Shown here piece by piece: positions 28,439-37,084 of a stretch of DNA of 64,000 bases. Each line of letters opens with the position of its first letter. The first letter of the stretch is position 1. Made by a program: the position numbers and the translations under genes. Under the pieces are notes generated by a model, which saw only the letters and a list, made by a program, of their open reading frames with translations, was not told the DNA's origin and did no database searches. The DNA is from Acidobacteriota bacterium (GTDB lineage Bacteria > Acidobacteriota > Terriglobia > Terriglobales > Acidobacteriaceae): assembly GCA_013289685.1 (NCBI GenBank), contig JABCZL010000011.1:62001-126000 (forward strand), in the 5' to 3' direction.

Positions 28439-28458
28439 AGCACGGAAAGGATCTTTCC

Positions 28459-29349
28459 ATGACATATCCGACTTTCTCTCGCACGATACAGATCGATGGG
28501 CTTTCCATCTTCTACCGGGAGGCCGGGGCGAAAGACGCGCCGACGCTTCTGTTGCTGCACGGGCTTCCGTCATCGTCGCGAATGTTCGAGCCGCTTTTCG
28601 CCCGTCTTTCTGATCGCTATCACCTGGTTGCGCCCGATTACCCGGGTTTTGGGCACAGCGACTGGCCAGACCCGAAGACATTCGCGTATACGTTCGATCA
28701 CTACGCCGAGATCATGAATCATTTCACCGAAACGCTCGGGCTCTCGCGCTACACGCTTTACATGCAGGATTATGGCGGGCCCGTGGGTTTTCGCATGGCC
28801 TTGACTCATCCGGAGCGCATCGAGGCTCTGATCGTTCAGGATGCGGTATCGCACAACGAAGGCCTGGGGGCGAATTGGAAGACGCGCCGTGCCTTTTGGT
28901 CCGATCGCACCGCGAACGAAAGCGCGCTACGCACAAATCTGCTCTCGCTATCGACCACGCGAACGCGTCATGTTGGAAACGATCCCAACCCGGAGCGCTA
29001 CGACCCCGATCTCTGGACCGATGAATTTCATTTCCTCAGCCAGCCCGGCCAGGCCGAGATTCAAAGCGACCTGTTCTATGACTATCGAACCAATGTGGAC
29101 TCCTACCCGAAATGGCAAGCATGGATGCGCGAGAAGCAGCCCCGCCTTCTGGTGATCTGGGGTAAGTATGACCTCTCCTTTGATCTCGGCGAGCCGGAAC
29201 GCTACCGCGCGGACGTTCCTGGCGCTGAAGTTCACGTTCTCGACGCCGGCCATTTCGCATTGGACACCGCTGCCGACGAAATCGCCGCACTGGTCCAGGA
29301 CTTCGTCGGCTCTTCACGACGAGACCTCGTTTCCCGGCGCGTCGGCTAG
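28459..29349 (+). CDS. Alpha/beta hydrolase, haloalkane-dehalogenase/epoxide-hydrolase type
   Basis: The 296-residue cytosolic protein has a complete set of motifs: HGLPSSS (oxyanion) near residue 34, the nucleophile elbow MQDYGGPVG with Asp as nucleophile near residue 99, GKYDLSF for the acid region and DAGHFALD with the catalytic His near residue 270. Asp rather than Ser places it with haloalkane dehalogenases and soluble epoxide hydrolases. Halide-binding residues cannot be assigned safely. It follows the RidA-like gene closely, with a purine-rich AAAGGATC before the ATG. A detoxifying pair, imine plus halide or epoxide, is possible but is inference. Confidence 0.85.
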   Translation: MTYPTFSRTIQIDGLSIFYREAGAKDAPTLLLLHGLPSSSRMFEPLFARLSDRYHLVAPDYPGFGHSDWPDPKTFAYTFDHYAEIMNHFTETLGLSRYTLYMQDYGGPVGFRMALTHPERIEALIVQDAVSHNEGLGANWKTRRAFWSDRTANESALRTNLLSLSTTRTRHVGNDPNPERYDPDLWTDEFHFLSQPGQAEIQSDLFYDYRTNVDSYPKWQAWMREKQPRLLVIWGKYDLSFDLGEPERYRADVPGAEVHVLDAGHFALDTAADEIAALVQDFVGSSRRDLVSRRVG

Positions 29350-29427
29350 GGTGTCGGAGTGATTGATAGAGGAAATCGAATTTCTGGAAACTAGAAATCA
29401 TTCATTAAGGCTGGTAGACTCGCCCTT

Positions 29428-29853
29428 ATGGCCGCCAAGAAAAAAGCTAATAAGAAGACTCCCGCAAAAAAGATCCGAACTGGAAACCTCAAAAAAGCGG
29501 CGAAGAAGAAGGCCGCTCCCAGAAAGATATCCGCGAAACGGACTGCCAAGCCTGCCGCGAGACTCAGCCATCGGTCCAAGAACCGGGTTCGAACCAAACG
29601 GCAGACGCGCGATTCGGCATTGTTTGAGTCACGAAAGCCACAGACGCCTTCTGGGGATGCAGATTCACAGGGCTTGTCCAATGTTGAGCGTGCGGATTCG
29701 GAGAGCGTCAGCGAGCTGCTCGAAGAGGGAAATACTTTCGAAGCCGGAGTTGTAAAAGGCGTAGAGCAGGCTGACGATGCCGATGAAAAAGAGGTTCGAA
29801 CGCGTGAGTTTCCCGAAGACGACGTGCCTGAGGAATACCTCGATAAGGATTAG
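29428..29853 (+). CDS. Small histone-H1-like protein with basic N-half and acidic C-half
   Basis: The first 65 residues of this 141-residue protein are almost entirely Lys, Arg, Ala and Pro (AAKKKANKKTPAKK, KKAAKKKAAPRK), like the tails of bacterial H1-like DNA-binding proteins. After a neutral linker the last 70 residues are strongly acidic: SVSELLEEGNTFEAG, VEQADDADEKEV and a terminal EDDVPEEYLDKD. The sharp split suggests DNA or RNA binding moderated by an acidic tail. I know of no assigned function for the acidic part, though its low-ambiguity motifs look conserved rather than random. It has its own likely leader of 78 bp. There are no cysteines or membrane segments. Confidence 0.75.
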   Translation: MAAKKKANKKTPAKKIRTGNLKKAAKKKAAPRKISAKRTAKPAARLSHRSKNRVRTKRQTRDSALFESRKPQTPSGDADSQGLSNVERADSESVSELLEEGNTFEAGVVKGVEQADDADEKEVRTREFPEDDVPEEYLDKD

Positions 29854-30170
29854 CGTGCGTCGCTACACATAACAGAGCCACTCTGTATCGCGCGGTTCTC
29901 GGCAAAACGGATTTTCTCGCGACCATGCCGCAGGCCTTGTTCCCCCCCTCCTTCCGGCCGCTCACCGATTCGATAAACACCGTTAAGCCATCCGATTTTT
30001 CCGCATGAACCTTGATCTAGTCTTCAGGTATAATCCGCGGCACTCGGTGCGGGAACCATTTGGATCTGGTTGATCCAGAACAAGCACAGGGAATCGAAAA
30101 GGCGGGCGGGCAGACGTGTGATTTTCTGCTCACACGTTTTCACCCGACGTTGCCTTCTTCCTGGGGGACT
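29854..30170. other. Intergenic region upstream of the third receptor
   Basis: No gene is seen. A perfect TATAAT lies at 30029-30034, but the hexamer 17 bases upstream is a poor -35 match. A small hairpin, TGGATC then TGGTT then GATCCA, lies at 30061-30077 in what would be the leader. An in-frame reading of the receptor back to 30060 is judged untranslated. Confidence 0.45.
30029..30034 (+). promoter_or_regulatory. Possible -10 element for the receptor gene
   Basis: TATAAT is a full consensus match, about 137 bases before ATG 30171. The -35 region is weak, so it would need an activator or be chance. Confidence 0.35.
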
Positions 30171-33100
30171 ATGTCGATGACGCGAATCCATCAGCAAGTG
30201 AGTGGCGGGCAGCACGAGCTGTGGTACGAGTTGGGCATTCGATTTGAGCAGGGAGCAAGGCGCGCGATTTGGGTGTTCGCAGTGTGGGCCTTGTTGTCCG
30301 CATTGGCGATCGCGCAATCGAGCAGCCAGCTGAATGGCAGCGTGACGGACCCGTCGGGCGCGGCGGTGTCCGGCGCGAAAATCAATTTGACGGAAGCAGC
30401 AACCGGATTTCAGCGGACTACGACCAGCAACGCCTCCGGCCTCTACCAGTTCTTGGATGTGCCTCCGGGTGAATACCGGCTGGAGACCACGGCAACCGGC
30501 TTTGCGCCGTTCGTGGCGTCGAAGGTCACGCTGGTTGTAAAACTCCCCTCTACCATCAACATTAAGCTTCAGGTGGAGGGCGTGAAGACATCCGTAGAGG
30601 TAGAAGCTGAAGCGCCACTCATCAATCGCACGGACGCGTCGCTGGGGAACGTTCTCGAGAACTCGCAGATCTCGGAATTACCCATCGCCGACCGCAACGT
30701 GGTTTATCTCCTGAGCCTGCAGCCCGGAGTAGCGTATTTGGGAGGAGCCGCCGAGACGAATCAAGCGACGGATACGCGGAGCGGCGCAGTGAATGGCGTG
30801 CGCAGCGACCAATCGAATGTCGCGCTCGACGGCATCGGGGTCAACGACCAGAATAATGGTTACGCCTTTACCAGTGTCCTGAATGTGCCGCCCGACTCGG
30901 TCGAAGAATTCCGGGTCACCACCGCCAACTCCAATGCCGATTCCGGCTACTCCAGCGGCGGGCAGGTCTCGCTGGTCACCAAGAGCGGCACTAACTCCTT
31001 TCACGGCTCGGCCTACGAGTACAACCGCAACACCATCTTCAGCGCCAATGATCCGTTCTTGAAAGAGTCACAACTATCGAATAACCAATCCAACAAGGCT
31101 CCGGAGCTGTTGCGCAATGTGTTCGGCGTTACCTTCGGGGGGCCGATCATGAAGAACCGTCTCTTCTTCTTCGCCAACTATGAAGGGCGGCGCGATGCCC
31201 AGGGATCCAGCGCCTTGCGTTCAGTGCCGAGCACGACCCTGCGCGCGGGCGATCTCGTGTACTCGTGCGCCCCACTTGTTGATGGTAGCCAGAATCCCCA
31301 ATGTTCCACTGGCAACAGTACCATCAACGGGGTAAGTAACCTTCCAAACAATTCCTATGCGCTCGATCCTACCCAAATCCAGAAGATGGACCCGTTGGGC
31401 ATTGGTGTCAATCAAGCGATCCTGAATCTCCTCAAGCAGTACCCAGGGGCCAATGCAAACGGCGGGGATGGCTTGAATACGCTCGGTTTTCGGTTTGCAC
31501 CGCCCGCTCACGCCAGCTTCAACACCTACATTGCCCGGTTCGATTACCACATCACGGCGAACGGCTCGGAAACCCTGTTTGCGCGCGGAGAAACGCAAAA
31601 TTACAAACAACCGGGACAGCCGCAGTTTCCCGGCCAAGCCGCAGCTACGAACGCACTCGACGACAGCAAGGGGTTAACCATCGGACTCACCTCACTTATC
31701 AGCCCCAAGCTCATCAACGACTTTCACTGGGGCTTCGTCCGCCAGGGACAGCAATACGGTGGTACCTCGGTGTATCCGGGAGTTTTTATGAATGGGATCG
31801 ACAGCCTCGTTCCCTTCACTCGCCCCACGACTGCTTTTGTGCCGGTCAACCAGCTGAGCGACAGTTTGAGCTGGACGCGGGGAAATCACACGTTTCAGTT
31901 CGGCACCGACTTATTTCTGATTCGCAACAACCACATCAGCTACCTGAACTCGTTCTCCGACGTTCAGACCAATGTGGTCTATCTCAATACGGGAGGGATC
32001 GCCTATCCTGGCAGCCCCAGCCCGCTGGATCCGGCCAACAACGGCTACCCTGCGGTGGATAAGAATTTCGGGCCGAACTACGACAACGCGACTGGGATCA
32101 TAATGGGTATCTTCGCCGAGGGGGATGGCATTTATAATTACGCGCGCAACGGCAGCGCCCTTCCCCAGGGCCAGGCGGTCAACCGCCGTTACGCCATCAA
32201 TGACTACGAATTCTTTGGCCAGGACAGCTGGCGAGTCAACCGCCGCTTGACGGTCTCGTATGGTCTGCGCTGGGTGCTGGAAGCTCCGCCTTACGAAACC
32301 AACGGATATCAGGTCGCGCCCTGCATAGAGGCGGCCAGCGGCGGCTGCACCAATCAAAACGTCGCTGACTGGTTTAACAAGAGTGCCCAGTTGGCTACCG
32401 CTGGTCAGCCGGCCAACAACGCCGGGGAAATTACTTTCGTCCTGGGTGGGCCCAAGAATCACGGTCCCGGCCTCTGGAACTGGGACCACAAGGATTTTTC
32501 GCCGCGGATTGCCGTGGCCTGGGCGCCCGATACGGGCGAGGGCTGGGTCTCCAAGATTCTTGGCAAAAAGGACGAGTTCACGGTCCGCGGCGGCTACAGC
32601 ATTGTGTACGACCACTTCGGTGTTGCCGTCGTGAACAGCTTTGACCAGAATGGTTCTTTCGGCCTCTCCACGCGACTCGGAAACTCCGCTGGTTCGGTGA
32701 CGGCCTCCACCGCTCCCCGCTTTACCTGTCTCACTCCGGGGTCTTCCGGCCAGTCCTGCCTGCCTGCGCCGTGCGCGAGTTTGAACGACGCGGGGTGTTT
32801 GTTCGGCCCCCCGCCAACAGGCGGTTTCCCTACTACCCCGAGTAGCACCGCCTTTGCCATCAACTGGGGGCTCGACCAGACGGTGAAGACGCCTTATACG
32901 CACATGTTCAATTTCTCGCTGGCGCGCCAGATTACTTCCCGCTCCTCGCTCCAGGTTGCCTATGTGGGCAGTGTCGGCCGGCGCTTGCCGATGCAAGTGG
33001 ATATGGGCATGCCCACGAACTTGAACGATCCCACGAGCAACACCAGATATTTCCAGGCAGCTACCATGCTCTCGAAGCTGGCCGCTGTTCCCAACGCGCA

Positions 33101-34262
33101 ATCGTCATCGGGTTCCGGCACGGACGTCAATAGCGTGGCTCCCGTTCCGTATTTCGAGAATCTCTTTCCAGCCTGGGCCGGGACAGCGACGCAGGGTGCG
33201 CTTACCAGCAACGGCCTGAATTGCAACACAGCGCTTTTTACCAACGGCACCCTCCCCGCCAATCCGACGGCCACACAAAATATTTATGAACTCTGGAATT
33301 GCTTCTCGCACAATGAAACCTTAACTTTAAAATATCTGGATTTGCCCAACTCCATACTGCAATTGGGTTCCGCGCTCCCGAACTCAAAGTTCGGCCCTTA
33401 CTCCTTCTATCACGACCAGTTCAGCTCGCTGTACGCGTGGCGCAACATCGGCACCTCTGCCTACAACGCGCTGCAAGTAACCTACAACGCCCGCTGGGGA
33501 TCCAACCTGCAAGGGCAGTTCAATTACACGTTTTCGAAATCGTTCGACGAAGCGTCGGCCGCCGCACGAATCGGTCCGTATGAAGGAACCGGCGGAACGG
33601 GCAACGACTTGAACGGCGGCGGTATTGTCATCAATTCGTGGGATCCGCTGGCGTTGCGCGGGCTCTCCGATTTCAACGCTTTCCACCAGGTCAACGCCAA
33701 CCTCGTCTACCAGCTTCCCTTCGGAAGAGGACAGAGGTTTGCAGGGGGCGCAGGCCCGATGCTCAACGAATTAGTTGGCGGCTGGCACGTCTCCGGCATA
33801 TTCCGCTTGACCAGCGGTTTCCCCATCACCATCGACAACGGCTTCACCTGGGCCACCAACTGGAATATCGAAGGTGATGCCGAGCCCAACGGTCCGCCTC
33901 CGGTGGCGTCCAACCCCAAGAACGTAGTCGTGAATGGCGTCAGTGGCCCCGACATTTTCAAAGATCCGACCGCGGCGCTGGCGGCCTACCGTCCAGAGTG
34001 GCCAGGCGAATCCGGGGTTCGCAATAGCGTCATCGGCCAAGGTATGTTCAATATCGATACCGGCGTGGCCAAGGAATTCTCGCTGGGCGAGGGGCGGCGT
34101 CTGGAGTTCAAATGGGAAGCGTTCAACGCCACCAATTCGGTGCGCTACGACGTGCGCGGCGCGCAACCCTCGCTCTCCTATGGTGCAGCGCAGTTCGGCA
34201 GATACCTTGGAACGATCACCACGCCTCGCTTCATGCAATTCTCTTTGCGCCTAGCTTTCTGA
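30171..34262 (+). CDS. Oar-like TonB-dependent receptor, large
   Basis: About 1363 residues from ATG 30171, with ATG 30177 close by; GGGGGA sits just upstream and suits the second ATG slightly better. The N-terminal tail is unusually long before the hydrophobic signal segment (AIWVFAVWALLSALAIAQ near residues 32-49). One carboxypeptidase-regulatory-like domain (LNGSVTDPSGAAVSGAK) precedes the plug, with LPIADRNVVYLLSLQPGV, VALDGIGVNDQNN and GGQVSLVTKSGTNSFHG. The barrel ends with MQFSLRLAF. It is the longest receptor here and has extra Cys-containing loops (LTPGSSGQSCLPAPC). It probably sits in the outer membrane; the ligand is unknown. A good stem-loop follows at 34278, separating it from the efflux operon. 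Confidence 0.88.
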   Translation: MSMTRIHQQVSGGQHELWYELGIRFEQGARRAIWVFAVWALLSALAIAQSSSQLNGSVTDPSGAAVSGAKINLTEAATGFQRTTTSNASGLYQFLDVPPGEYRLETTATGFAPFVASKVTLVVKLPSTINIKLQVEGVKTSVEVEAEAPLINRTDASLGNVLENSQISELPIADRNVVYLLSLQPGVAYLGGAAETNQATDTRSGAVNGVRSDQSNVALDGIGVNDQNNGYAFTSVLNVPPDSVEEFRVTTANSNADSGYSSGGQVSLVTKSGTNSFHGSAYEYNRNTIFSANDPFLKESQLSNNQSNKAPELLRNVFGVTFGGPIMKNRLFFFANYEGRRDAQGSSALRSVPSTTLRAGDLVYSCAPLVDGSQNPQCSTGNSTINGVSNLPNNSYALDPTQIQKMDPLGIGVNQAILNLLKQYPGANANGGDGLNTLGFRFAPPAHASFNTYIARFDYHITANGSETLFARGETQNYKQPGQPQFPGQAAATNALDDSKGLTIGLTSLISPKLINDFHWGFVRQGQQYGGTSVYPGVFMNGIDSLVPFTRPTTAFVPVNQLSDSLSWTRGNHTFQFGTDLFLIRNNHISYLNSFSDVQTNVVYLNTGGIAYPGSPSPLDPANNGYPAVDKNFGPNYDNATGIIMGIFAEGDGIYNYARNGSALPQGQAVNRRYAINDYEFFGQDSWRVNRRLTVSYGLRWVLEAPPYETNGYQVAPCIEAASGGCTNQNVADWFNKSAQLATAGQPANNAGEITFVLGGPKNHGPGLWNWDHKDFSPRIAVAWAPDTGEGWVSKILGKKDEFTVRGGYSIVYDHFGVAVVNSFDQNGSFGLSTRLGNSAGSVTASTAPRFTCLTPGSSGQSCLPAPCASLNDAGCLFGPPPTGGFPTTPSSTAFAINWGLDQTVKTPYTHMFNFSLARQITSRSSLQVAYVGSVGRRLPMQVDMGMPTNLNDPTSNTRYFQAATMLSKLAAVPNAQSSSGSGTDVNSVAPVPYFENLFPAWAGTATQGALTSNGLNCNTALFTNGTLPANPTATQNIYELWNCFSHNETLTLKYLDLPNSILQLGSALPNSKFGPYSFYHDQFSSLYAWRNIGTSAYNALQVTYNARWGSNLQGQFNYTFSKSFDEASAAARIGPYEGTGGTGNDLNGGGIVINSWDPLALRGLSDFNAFHQVNANLVYQLPFGRGQRFAGGAGPMLNELVGGWHVSGIFRLTSGFPITIDNGFTWATNWNIEGDAEPNGPPPVASNPKNVVVNGVSGPDIFKDPTAALAAYRPEWPGESGVRNSVIGQGMFNIDTGVAKEFSLGEGRRLEFKWEAFNATNSVRYDVRGAQPSLSYGAAQFGRYLGTITTPRFMQFSLRLAF

Positions 34263-34277
34263 GGACGGCATGCGACT

Positions 34278-34316
34278 CGTCCCGCATCCTTACTCTTTGG
34301 GTGCGGGACGGGATTT
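34278..34316 (+). terminator. Probable terminator after the third receptor
   Basis: CGTCCCGCATCC pairs with GGGTGCGGGACG over 12 bp (one G-T) around a nine-base loop, followed after GGA by only four T residues. Confidence 0.65.
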
Positions 34317-34588
34317 TCGAGATCGACGATGACGGCGTCCGCGCCATGCAGAACGGCGCTTTCGGCTGGAAAGCAAGGCTGCTCACGGCAAGACACCCTA
34401 CCGGGAAATCTACGCGCTTCCTCCGCCTGACCCTGACGGCGGTCAATTACAATACATCCATTGGGCTTGAGTCCTCCTTTAACAAGAAAGGATGATGGGG
34501 GCGATGAACTCGGCGCAGGGCTCGTTGGGTGAGCATCGGTTTAGAGCTCGGTTGCGCGACAGGCGTGCGCTTTTTGGCTTCAACCCTT
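34317..34588. other. Intergenic region upstream of the efflux operon
   Basis: No gene is supported. TACAAT at 34448-34453 could be a -10 box, but nothing near TTGACA lies at the right distance. A regulator gene, common beside metal efflux operons, is absent. Confidence 0.4.
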
Positions 34589-35860
34589 ATGCGCTCCAAG
34601 TACTTTAGGATATTTGGCCCGGCTGCGATTTTTTTTCTGCTGTTCGTGGGGACCGGCAATGGGCAAAATACGACGCTGATCAGTCTTGATCAGGCCATCG
34701 ATCTGGCTCTGGCGCACAACCATGCGATCAAAGCCACGCGAACTCTGATCCTTCAAAATCAGGCCCAGGAGATTACCGCGAACCTGCGCCCCAACCCAAC
34801 TCTCGACGCGGATACGCAGTTCATTCCATTCTTCAGTCCGCAATATTTTTCTGAGAATAACCTGAACGACACTCAGCAGTTCGACATCGGAATAGGGTAT
34901 CTTTTCGAACGCGGTCACAAGCGTCAGCGGCGGCTGCAGGCAGCTCGCGATCAGACCGCCGTCACTCGCGCCCAGGTCGGTGATGCGGAGCGGACCCTGG
35001 CTTTTAACGTTGGCCAGCAGTTCGTCAGCGTTTTACTTGCAGAATCGACTCTTCGGTTCGCCCTCGAAGATCTAAAAGGCTTTCAGCAGACGGTCGACAT
35101 CAGTGAGGCACAACTCAAGGCCGGATACATCGGGGAAGGCGATTATCTTAAGATCAAGCTGCAGCTTCTGCAGTTTCAAACGGACGTATCGTCCGCGCGG
35201 CTGGCGAAAGTGCAGGCTCTGGTTGGACTGCGCGAGTTTCTCGGCTATAACGCGGTTCCGGCCGATTACGATGTGATGGGCGATTTGGCCTACGAGCCGT
35301 TCAAGGGGACATTGGAAGACTTGCAGGCGAAGGCCCTTCGCGAACGTCCTGACTTCCGTGCTGCGGAATTGGGGATGACCGCGGCAAAGAGCCAAATCCT
35401 GCTGGCCAAAGCTAACGCCAAGGTGGACGTGAACGGCACCTACGACTTTACGCATGTTTCCGGCGAGAACACCGCTTCCGTCTTTGTGAGTTTTGAATTG
35501 CCGATCTTCAACCGCAATCAAGGAGAGATCGCGCGCACCGGTTATGCACTCACGCAGGCACAGGAACAGCAGCAAGCGGCCAGCGATACCGTTCTCTCTG
35601 ACGTTGCCAATGCCTATGAAGCTGTGGGGAGCAACGACGAAGTGGTGCAACTCTATACTTCCGGCTACCTCAAGCAGGCGCAGGATTCGCGCGACATCAG
35701 CGAATATGCCTATAAACGCGGCGGCGCCAGTCTGTTGGATTATCTCGACGCAGAGCGGAGCTACCGGTCCGTTCAACTGGCCTATCGCCAGGCTCTGGCA
35801 TCGTATATGACCGCATTAGAGCAGTTGAAGGAAGCGGTGGGGACAAGGAACCTGCCATGA
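34589..35860 (+). CDS. TolC-family outer-membrane efflux protein (CzcC/CusC-like)
   Basis: About 423 residues from ATG 34589; an upstream in-frame start at 34529 would bury the signal peptide. Residues 1-27 form a Sec signal ending in GNGQ. Two OEP repeats follow, each with a long heptad-rich helix pair: ISLDQAIDLALAHNHAIKAT begins the first, and GTLEDLQAKALRERPDFRAAELG begins the second. The C-terminal helix carries YKRGGASLLDYLDAERSY, a family signature. TolC-type trimers form the outer-membrane channel of a tripartite pump. The stop overlaps the adaptor start by four bases (ATGA), so translation is coupled. The three-gene order outer-membrane factor, adaptor, pump matches heavy-metal RND operons. 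Confidence 0.9.
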   Translation: MRSKYFRIFGPAAIFFLLFVGTGNGQNTTLISLDQAIDLALAHNHAIKATRTLILQNQAQEITANLRPNPTLDADTQFIPFFSPQYFSENNLNDTQQFDIGIGYLFERGHKRQRRLQAARDQTAVTRAQVGDAERTLAFNVGQQFVSVLLAESTLRFALEDLKGFQQTVDISEAQLKAGYIGEGDYLKIKLQLLQFQTDVSSARLAKVQALVGLREFLGYNAVPADYDVMGDLAYEPFKGTLEDLQAKALRERPDFRAAELGMTAAKSQILLAKANAKVDVNGTYDFTHVSGENTASVFVSFELPIFNRNQGEIARTGYALTQAQEQQQAASDTVLSDVANAYEAVGSNDEVVQLYTSGYLKQAQDSRDISEYAYKRGGASLLDYLDAERSYRSVQLAYRQALASYMTALEQLKEAVGTRNLP

Positions 35861-37020
35861 ACTTTCGCAAGAGCCGCGGGCGGAAAATGGCCGCACTGGC
35901 TGGATTGTCGGCAATCCTGGTGGCCCTGGCCGGTTGCGAGGGGCGGCCGACGGCCGCGGCTAGCGGCGGTGCGAATAACTCAAACAATCCAGTGATGTTT
36001 ACTGTTCCGCCCGACCAGATGGCGCACGTACAGGTGCTGACCGTTCAGCCCACGACCCTGACTCGATTCCTGCGGCTGACCGGAGCTGTAGCGTACAACA
36101 GCTTTCGGACGACTCCGGTCATCACCCAGGTGAGTGGACCGGTGAGCAGGGTAGCGGTGCTTCCGGGGCAGAAAGTGAATCAGGGCGATCCCATGCTGTA
36201 CGTCTCGAGTCCCGATTACTCGCAGCTCCGCAGCAACTATCTAAAGGCGAAGTCTGCCTTCGCGCTGGCACAGAAAGCAAATGCCCGAGCCCAGGATTTA
36301 TACCAGCACCGCGCGATTGCGGAACAGAATGTGGAGCAGGCACAGTCGGCCGAGGTGCAGGCGGGTGGCGATCTGATGGCAGCCCAAGCCGCATTGAAAG
36401 TTATGGGCATTACGGATCCTGACGCGCTCGTGAACGGTCCGCCTTCTTTTGAGATTCCGGTAAAGGCTCCGATTGGCGGTCTGGTCGTTGAGCAAGACGT
36501 GTCAGCGGGGCAACTCATTCAGCCCGGCACCACGCAATGTTTCGTGATTTCCGACGTCAGCACCGTGTGGGTGCTGGTCAATATTTACCAGAAGGATTTG
36601 CCTTACGTGCACGTAGGAGATTCGGTCACGATCCAGACGGATTCGTATCCTGAGATTTTCCACGGACGCATTGCTTATGTTGCCGCCTCGCTCGATCCGA
36701 ATACGCGCACGCTGCAGGCGCGCATCGAGACCAACAATCCCGGCGAGAAACTGAAGAAAGATATGTACGTGGTCGCCACCGTGAACGCGGGCACGATTGC
36801 AAACGCGATCGCGCTCCCGGATGCTGCCGTCCTGCGCGACACCGAGAACCAGCCCTTTGTTTACGCTGAGGCAGCTGCGAACCAGTTTGGCCGGCGCTCC
36901 GTCACGCTGGGAGAGAGTTTGAATGGGCGGACGGAGATTACCAGCGGGCTGAAAGCTGGCGACAGGATCATTGGAAATGGCAGCTTGTTCCTGCAGTTTG
37001 CAAACTCGCTGCAGCGCTAG
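35857..37020 (+). CDS. RND periplasmic adaptor lipoprotein (CzcB/CusB-like)
   Basis: The 387-residue protein has a lipoprotein signal: a basic start, a hydrophobic stretch and lipobox LAGC near residue 30. A split barrel-sandwich domain (VTQVSGPVSRVAVLPGQKVNQGD and later VKAPIGGLVVEQDVSAGQLI) flanks a short coiled-coil hairpin with YLKAKSAFALAQKANARAQ. The beta-barrel domain with VWVLVNIYQKDLPYVHVGDSV comes next, then a membrane-proximal domain ending near the C-terminus. There is no obvious His-rich or Met-rich metal-binding extension, unlike CusB. The adaptor links the inner-membrane pump to the TolC-like channel. It overlaps the upstream gene by four bases and precedes the pump by 64 bp. 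Confidence 0.92.
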   Translation: MNFRKSRGRKMAALAGLSAILVALAGCEGRPTAAASGGANNSNNPVMFTVPPDQMAHVQVLTVQPTTLTRFLRLTGAVAYNSFRTTPVITQVSGPVSRVAVLPGQKVNQGDPMLYVSSPDYSQLRSNYLKAKSAFALAQKANARAQDLYQHRAIAEQNVEQAQSAEVQAGGDLMAAQAALKVMGITDPDALVNGPPSFEIPVKAPIGGLVVEQDVSAGQLIQPGTTQCFVISDVSTVWVLVNIYQKDLPYVHVGDSVTIQTDSYPEIFHGRIAYVAASLDPNTRTLQARIETNNPGEKLKKDMYVVATVNAGTIANAIALPDAAVLRDTENQPFVYAEAAANQFGRRSVTLGESLNGRTEITSGLKAGDRIIGNGSLFLQFANSLQR

Positions 37021-37084
37021 CCGGACCAGGCAGCCTCGGAGAAACGTTTCAAAATCTGGCAGATATATTTTTCACCCCAACTGA

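Noticed and set aside
29580-29600. GGGTTCGAACC, resembling a tRNA T-loop
   Set aside because: It lies inside the histone-like coding frame; no acceptor or anticodon stem can be built around it.
31911-33101. Long open frame antisense to the third receptor (about 396 codons)
   Set aside because: It mirrors a clear receptor barrel, has low-complexity composition, and has no ribosome site.
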